DNA from: Nocardioidaceae bacterium
GTDB taxonomy: Bacteria; Actinomycetota; Actinomycetes; Propionibacteriales; Nocardioidaceae
Assembly (NCBI GenBank): GCA_020438665.1
Contig: JAGQUE010000431.1
Coordinates: 1 to 17,101, forward strand
DNA: 17,101 bases
Direction of reading: 5' to 3'
In this document: in pieces, positions 13,623 through 17,101 of the stretch
Layout: each line of letters starts with the position of its first letter
Numbering within the stretch: position 1 is the first letter of the stretch
Position numbers and translations under genes: made by a program
The notes under the pieces: model-generated
What the model saw: only the letters and a program-made list of their open reading frames with translations
What the model was told of the DNA's origin: nothing
Database searches by the model: none

Positions 13623-14330
13623 TCACTCCTCGTGGCCCACCTGGACGAACATCGTGAACCGGTCGGCACGATAGGTGGCCCGTGAGACCTCGACGACGAC
13701 GTCGTGGCACTTCGCGCGACGGGCGACCCGCAACACGGGGGTGCCCGGCTCGACCTCGAGCAGCTCAGCCTCGGTCTCCGTGGCCAGGTCGGCGGTGATG
13801 GAGTCCTCGGCCCACGTCGGCTGGAGGGCGCGCTTGGTCAGGGCGCCATAGAGGCTCGTGGGCATGGCCTTCTCGAGGAAGCCGGGAAGCAGCACCTCGT
13901 TGAGGAAGGCGTCCTGGACACAGACAGGGGCGCCGTCGGCGCGACGGATGCGTCGCCAGTGGAAGACGGAGTCCCCTGCGGTGATGTCGAGCGCGCGGGC
14001 CACACCGGGGCCGGCCTGCTCGAGGCGGGTGAGGAGGGTCTGCGACTCCGGCTGGAGCCCCCGCCGCATCATCTCCTCGGTGAAGCCCACCGGCCGGTCG
14101 GGCCTGCGTCGCGCATGCGCGACGAACGTGCCCTTGCCGGGCATTCGCTCCAGCAACCCCTCGCTGACCAGGGCGTCCATCGCTTGACGCACCGTCATCC
14201 GGGCTACCCCGAACCTTGTCACCAGCTCCCGTTCCGAGGGCGCGGGCGAGCCTGGCTCGGCGCCCTCGACGAGCGACCTGACGTACTCACGCACCTGGAC
14301 GTGTTTCAGCGCGCGGGGCCGCGACACCAT
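13623..14330 (-). CDS. GntR-family regulator, HutC/UTRA type, 235 aa
   Basis: This is a transcriptional regulator with an N-terminal winged helix-turn-helix (about 10-72: HVQVREYVRSLV, then PSERELVTRFGVARMTVRQA and LLERMPGKGTFV) and a C-terminal UTRA ligand-binding domain (about 80-232: PVGFTEEMMRRGLQPESQTL, FHWRRIRRADGAPVCVQDAFL and TATYRADR-like RATYRADRFTMFVQ near the end). UTRA regulators usually sense sugars, amino-sugar phosphates or amino-acid derivatives, and the ligand here is unknown. The frame runs back to an ATG at 14402. I chose the ATG at 14330 because the helix-turn-helix begins just after it. The 24 extra residues would also cover a direct repeat that looks like an operator. 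Downstream are cutC and the carboxypeptidase fusion, which it could control, although a 70-base gap separates them. Confidence 0.83.
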   Translation of the reverse strand: MVSRPRALKHVQVREYVRSLVEGAEPGSPAPSERELVTRFGVARMTVRQAMDALVSEGLLERMPGKGTFVAHARRRPDRPVGFTEEMMRRGLQPESQTLLTRLEQAGPGVARALDITAGDSVFHWRRIRRADGAPVCVQDAFLNEVLLPGFLEKAMPTSLYGALTKRALQPTWAEDSITADLATETEAELLEVEPGTPVLRVARRAKCHDVVVEVSRATYRADRFTMFVQVGHEE

Positions 14331-14340
14331 GACATCGTCC

Positions 14341-14377
14341 ACGTCTGGAACTGTAGGTCTGAACGTCTGGTCCTGTA
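14341..14377. promoter_or_regulatory. direct-repeat candidate operator upstream of the GntR-family gene
   Basis: Two copies of a 15-base element lie in tandem: ACGTCTGGAACTGTA (14341-14355) and ACGTCTGGTCCTGTA (14363-14377). They match at 13 of 15 positions and their starts are 22 bases apart, about two helical turns. A partial third GTCTG sits between them. The block is 11 to 47 bases ahead of the chosen regulator start, inside the 87-base gap after the ABC permease gene. That fits an autoregulatory binding site. It differs from the simple GGTCTAGACC palindrome known for some UTRA regulators. Confidence 0.45.
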
Positions 14378-14417
14378 CGCCGAATGGCAGAACCTTAGCC
14401 ATGGCCCACGGGGCGGA

Positions 14418-16946
14418 TCACTCGGTCGCGATGGCCCTGAGCACGTCGAGCTTGGCAGCGCGTCGAGCCGGGAAGACCGCGGCGAGCACGCCGACGAGGA
14501 CCGCCGCCAGGACGAACACGGCCAGCTGGCCCGCGGGGATGCTGAGCTCGCTCAGCCCGTCGTTCTCGAACGCCTTCCACACGGCCAGCCCGAAGAAGAT
14601 CCCGAGCCCCAGGCCCATGAGCGAGCCGAGTACGGCGATGGCCACCGACTCCAGGCTCACCATGCGCCGCAGCTGACGCCGCGTCATGCCGACCGCACGG
14701 AGCAGGCCGATCTCGCGGGTGCGCTCGATGACCGACAACGCCAAGGTGTTGACGATGCCGAGCACCGCGATGATGAGCGCGAGGGCCAGGAGGCCATAGA
14801 TCATCAGCAGTCCCTGGTCGGCCTGGTCGTTCTGCTGCTGGATGAGCCCCGCCTGGTCGTTGACGATGACGAGCGGGTTGTCCTTGACGACATCCTCGAG
14901 TGCTTGCAGCCGGTCACCGTCGGCCGCGATGAGCAGCATCGCGTCCTCCTTCGGGAACCCGGCCGCCGCGAGGTCGTCGATCGTCATCGCCGGCAGGAAC
15001 AGCAGGGGGTCGGGCTCCACGACGGCGGCCACCGTGAACGTCTCCTTGCCCGAGGGCAGGGCGATCGTGACGGTGCTGCCCGCATGCAGACTCTTGCCCT
15101 CGGCCCACGTCCGGTCGATGACCAGGGTGCCGTCCTTGAAGTTGGCCACGTTGCCCTCGAAGACATCCACCTTGACCACGGAGCCGAACCCCGCCGGGTC
15201 GATGGCACCGAGGAACTGCCGCTGGCCGTTGAGCAGCCCGACGCCATAGCGCTGCCGCACGACCTGGGTCACGCCGTCGACCTGTGACATCTTGCGGGCG
15301 ACGTCGGGCGAGAAGGTCTGGCCGGTGCTGTTGCCGACGACGTAGTCGCCGGAGAAGCTCTTGTCGATCGCGACCGCTGCCGACTCCTTGCCGGATGCTC
15401 CGAGGATCGCGACGGCGCACGCCAGCGACAGCCCGATCATCAGGGCCGACGCCGTGGCCGCCGTACGCCGCGGGTTGCGGCGCGCGTTCTCGCCGGCGAG
15501 CGAGCCGACCGCCCCGAAGACCCGGCGGAAGACCGCCTGCGACAGCGTCAGCAGCGGCCGGCCGAAGGCCGGAGAGGCCAGGCTGGTGCCGAGCAGGACG
15601 GCGACGGCGCCCACCACGGTGACCCAGCCGGACCGCGGCACGTCGGTGAGCAGTCCCACGGCCATGCCGACCACACCGAGCGCCGCCATGGCCAGCCCAC
15701 CGACCAGCCGGCGACCCAGCGAGCCCTCGGGCATCGCGACCACGTCGCTGAGCGCCTGGATCGGCGGGACCCGGCGCGCTCGCCAGGCGGGGATGGCAGC
15801 GGCGAGAACCGTCACGACGATGCCGATCCCATAGGCGGCGACCACGGTCGTCGGCGTGACCACGAGCGCCTGCCCGGCCAGGTCCAGACCGAAGGCGGCG
15901 AACATCGCCTGCAGCAGCTTGGCCAGGACGAGCCCGAATCCGAGCCCGATGGTCGAGCCGAGCACGCCCACCACGAACGCCTCGAGGATGACCGAGCTGA
16001 AGACCTGGCGCGACGAGGCGCCCAGCGCTCGGAACAGCGCCAGCTCACGGCTGCGCTGGGCGACCAGGATCGCGAAGGTGTTGACGATCAGGAAGGCCCC
16101 GACGAACAGCGAGATCCCGGCGAAGACAAGGAGGAAGGTCCGGAGGAAACCGAGCGCCTCTCCGATGACGTCGGCGGAGTCCTTGGCCACCTTCTCACCC
16201 GTCAGCGCGACGGTGTGGGCGGGCAGGACCGCTGCCGCGGCATCCCTCAGCTCGTCCTGGCTGACCCCGTCGTCGGCGGTCACCCAGATGTCGGTGAACT
16301 CGTCGCGCCCGTCGAGGAAGAGGTCCTGGGCGGTCTGCGTATCGAAGACGGTCAGCGAGGCGCCGGCCAGGGTGCCGCCGTCGGCGAACTCGATGATGCC
16401 GACGAGCTTCTCGGCGACCTGGTCGGTGCTGCCGTTGGTGACCAGCTTGATGTCGTCGCCGACGACGTAGCCGGCCTTCTCTGCGGTGCGCGAGTCGATC
16501 ACCACCTCGCCGGCCGTCTCGGGGGCCCGGCCATCGACGAGGGTTGCCACCGGCTCACCGCTCTGACCCGGCGCGTCGGACCAGTTGAACGCGAGTCCAG
16601 GGGCCCCCAGTCCGCCGACCTGCTTGCCGTCGGCGCCGATCACATAGACGCCGTCGGCACTGACGTTGCCGTCTGCCCGGGCCGCACCCGGGATGGCGGC
16701 CAGCTCGTCGACCAGCGATGCCGGCACGGTCTTGTTGGTGGGCGAGCCGAACTCGTCGACGCCGTTGACGTCGCGAACGACGACGTCCCCCGTCGCTCGC
16801 TCGAAGATCTTGGTGAACCCAGAGGACAGCATGTCGGTGAAGACGAGCGAGCCGACGACGAACCCGACCCCCAGCACGATGGCCGAGGTGCTGAGCAGCA
16901 GCCTGAGCTTGCGGTCCAGGAGACTCTTGAACGCGGCCTTGAGCAT
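14418..16946 (-). CDS. FtsX/MacB-type ABC transporter permease, 842 aa
   Basis: The protein is an inner-membrane ABC permease of the type with two FtsX domains and two large extracytoplasmic domains. The order is a first membrane helix (about 17-38), a MacB-type extracytoplasmic domain (about 40-265) and FtsX domain 1 with the signature LVAQRSRELALFRALGASSRQ (294-314) and helices near 268-292, 316-345 and 365-387. Two linking helices follow (about 415-460), then LAGENARRNPRRTAATASAL (483-502), a second extracytoplasmic domain (about 520-710) and FtsX domain 2 (SVIERTREIGLLRAVGMTRRQ). The last helix precedes FPARRAAKLDVLRAIATE. I count about ten membrane segments. Proteins of this kind export lipids, peptides or antibiotics, or transmit force to the envelope, and the substrate is unknown. 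Its ATG overlaps the ATPase stop codon by one base (TGATG), so the two are coupled. Confidence 0.9.
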   Translation of the reverse strand: MLKAAFKSLLDRKLRLLLSTSAIVLGVGFVVGSLVFTDMLSSGFTKIFERATGDVVVRDVNGVDEFGSPTNKTVPASLVDELAAIPGAARADGNVSADGVYVIGADGKQVGGLGAPGLAFNWSDAPGQSGEPVATLVDGRAPETAGEVVIDSRTAEKAGYVVGDDIKLVTNGSTDQVAEKLVGIIEFADGGTLAGASLTVFDTQTAQDLFLDGRDEFTDIWVTADDGVSQDELRDAAAAVLPAHTVALTGEKVAKDSADVIGEALGFLRTFLLVFAGISLFVGAFLIVNTFAILVAQRSRELALFRALGASSRQVFSSVILEAFVVGVLGSTIGLGFGLVLAKLLQAMFAAFGLDLAGQALVVTPTTVVAAYGIGIVVTVLAAAIPAWRARRVPPIQALSDVVAMPEGSLGRRLVGGLAMAALGVVGMAVGLLTDVPRSGWVTVVGAVAVLLGTSLASPAFGRPLLTLSQAVFRRVFGAVGSLAGENARRNPRRTAATASALMIGLSLACAVAILGASGKESAAVAIDKSFSGDYVVGNSTGQTFSPDVARKMSQVDGVTQVVRQRYGVGLLNGQRQFLGAIDPAGFGSVVKVDVFEGNVANFKDGTLVIDRTWAEGKSLHAGSTVTIALPSGKETFTVAAVVEPDPLLFLPAMTIDDLAAAGFPKEDAMLLIAADGDRLQALEDVVKDNPLVIVNDQAGLIQQQNDQADQGLLMIYGLLALALIIAVLGIVNTLALSVIERTREIGLLRAVGMTRRQLRRMVSLESVAIAVLGSLMGLGLGIFFGLAVWKAFENDGLSELSIPAGQLAVFVLAAVLVGVLAAVFPARRAAKLDVLRAIATE

Positions 16947-17101
16947 CAGCCGTTCCTCACCGGGGCGGGGGCGGTCATCTTGGTCATGATCTCGAGGACG
17001 GCCTCGCGGGTGGGATGGCGCAGCTCGCTGACGACCTGGCCGTCGGCCAGGAAGAGCACCCGGTCGGTGTAGGCGGCGGCCACCGGGTCGTGGGTGACCA
17101 T
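16946..17101 (-). CDS. ABC transporter ATP-binding protein, C-terminal fragment (cut by window edge)
   Basis: Only the last 51 residues are in the window. They begin with the H-loop region (MVTHDPVAAAYTDRV), followed by LFLADGQVV, the strand that follows the H-loop in ABC ATPases. They end with a helix (HPTREAVLEIMTKM) and a short tail. The Walker A, Walker B and signature motifs should lie beyond the right edge. The TGA stop overlaps the permease ATG, so the pair forms a LolD/MacB-like ATPase-permease transporter. The beginning of the gene is outside the window, so the first Met here is internal and not the start. Confidence 0.9.
   Translation of the reverse strand: MVTHDPVAAAYTDRVLFLADGQVVSELRHPTREAVLEIMTKMTAPAPVRNG

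Noticed and set aside
14331..14402. Longer start of the GntR-family regulator at 14402
   Set aside because: The extra 24 codons have no counterpart before the helix-turn-helix and cover a tandem repeat that looks regulatory. No RBS precedes the ATG at 14402.
13704..15287. A 527-codon + strand frame across the GntR-family and ABC permease genes
   Set aside because: It spans two unrelated reverse-strand genes and their intergenic operator region and shows no domain, so it is a shadow.
1..17101. CRISPR arrays, tRNA or rRNA genes, insertion sequences
   Set aside because: No regularly spaced repeats, cloverleaf-like sequence or transposase reading frame was found on reading through both strands.

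Overview
This window comes from a high-GC actinobacterium. The G+C-saturated third codon positions, the GTG starts and the closeness of one gene cluster to the Propionibacterium transcarboxylase point to the order Propionibacteriales, most likely Nocardioides or a relative. That taxonomic placement is an inference from remembered protein families; no search was run. No tRNA, rRNA, CRISPR array or intact mobile element was recognised.

Layout. Positions 1-382 are a short stretch of lower GC with one possible small reverse-strand gene (113-283). A DUF2236/MpaB-type predicted oxygenase follows on the + strand (383-1270). It converges on a large secreted serine hydrolase with C-terminal Calx-beta-like domains (1278-4067, -). 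Next is the metabolic core, a reverse-strand operon reading 5S (6495-8015), 12S (4931-6487), a 96-residue coiled-coil protein (4644-4934) and the biotinyl 1.3S carrier (4205-4582). Together these are the parts of methylmalonyl-CoA:pyruvate carboxytransferase, the enzyme that swaps CO2 between methylmalonyl-CoA and pyruvate to give propionyl-CoA and oxaloacetate. An HD-domain phosphohydrolase (8117-8743, +) diverges from that operon. Its stop codon overlaps the stop codon of a DUF1501 gene on the other strand.

The DUF1501 (8740-10062) and DUF1800 (10073-11584) genes form a tight reverse-strand pair in which only the DUF1501 protein has a twin-arginine signal. Upstream of them lies a coupled pair: a CutC-family protein (12842-13552) whose stop overlaps the start of a single reading frame joining a DUF4031 domain to a complete LD-carboxypeptidase (11679-12845). 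A GntR/UTRA-family regulator (13623-14330) follows, with a helically phased direct repeat just upstream that looks like its own operator. The window ends with an FtsX/MacB-type ABC permease of 842 residues (14418-16946), coupled to the last 51 residues of its ATPase (16946-17101), which is cut by the window edge.

How the genes work together. The transcarboxylase operon is the one clear pathway unit: 5S decarboxylates oxaloacetate onto biotin (or the reverse), 1.3S carries the carboxyl group, 12S exchanges it with propionyl/methylmalonyl-CoA, and the small protein is probably an assembly or accessory subunit. The secreted hydrolase, the DUF1501/DUF1800 pair and the ABC exporter are envelope or extracellular functions. 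The DUF4031-LD-carboxypeptidase probably acts on cytoplasmic muropeptides. The most interesting items are the small transcarboxylase subunit, the DUF4031-LdcA fusion, the DUF1501/DUF1800 pair with a single Tat signal, and the GntR operator repeat.
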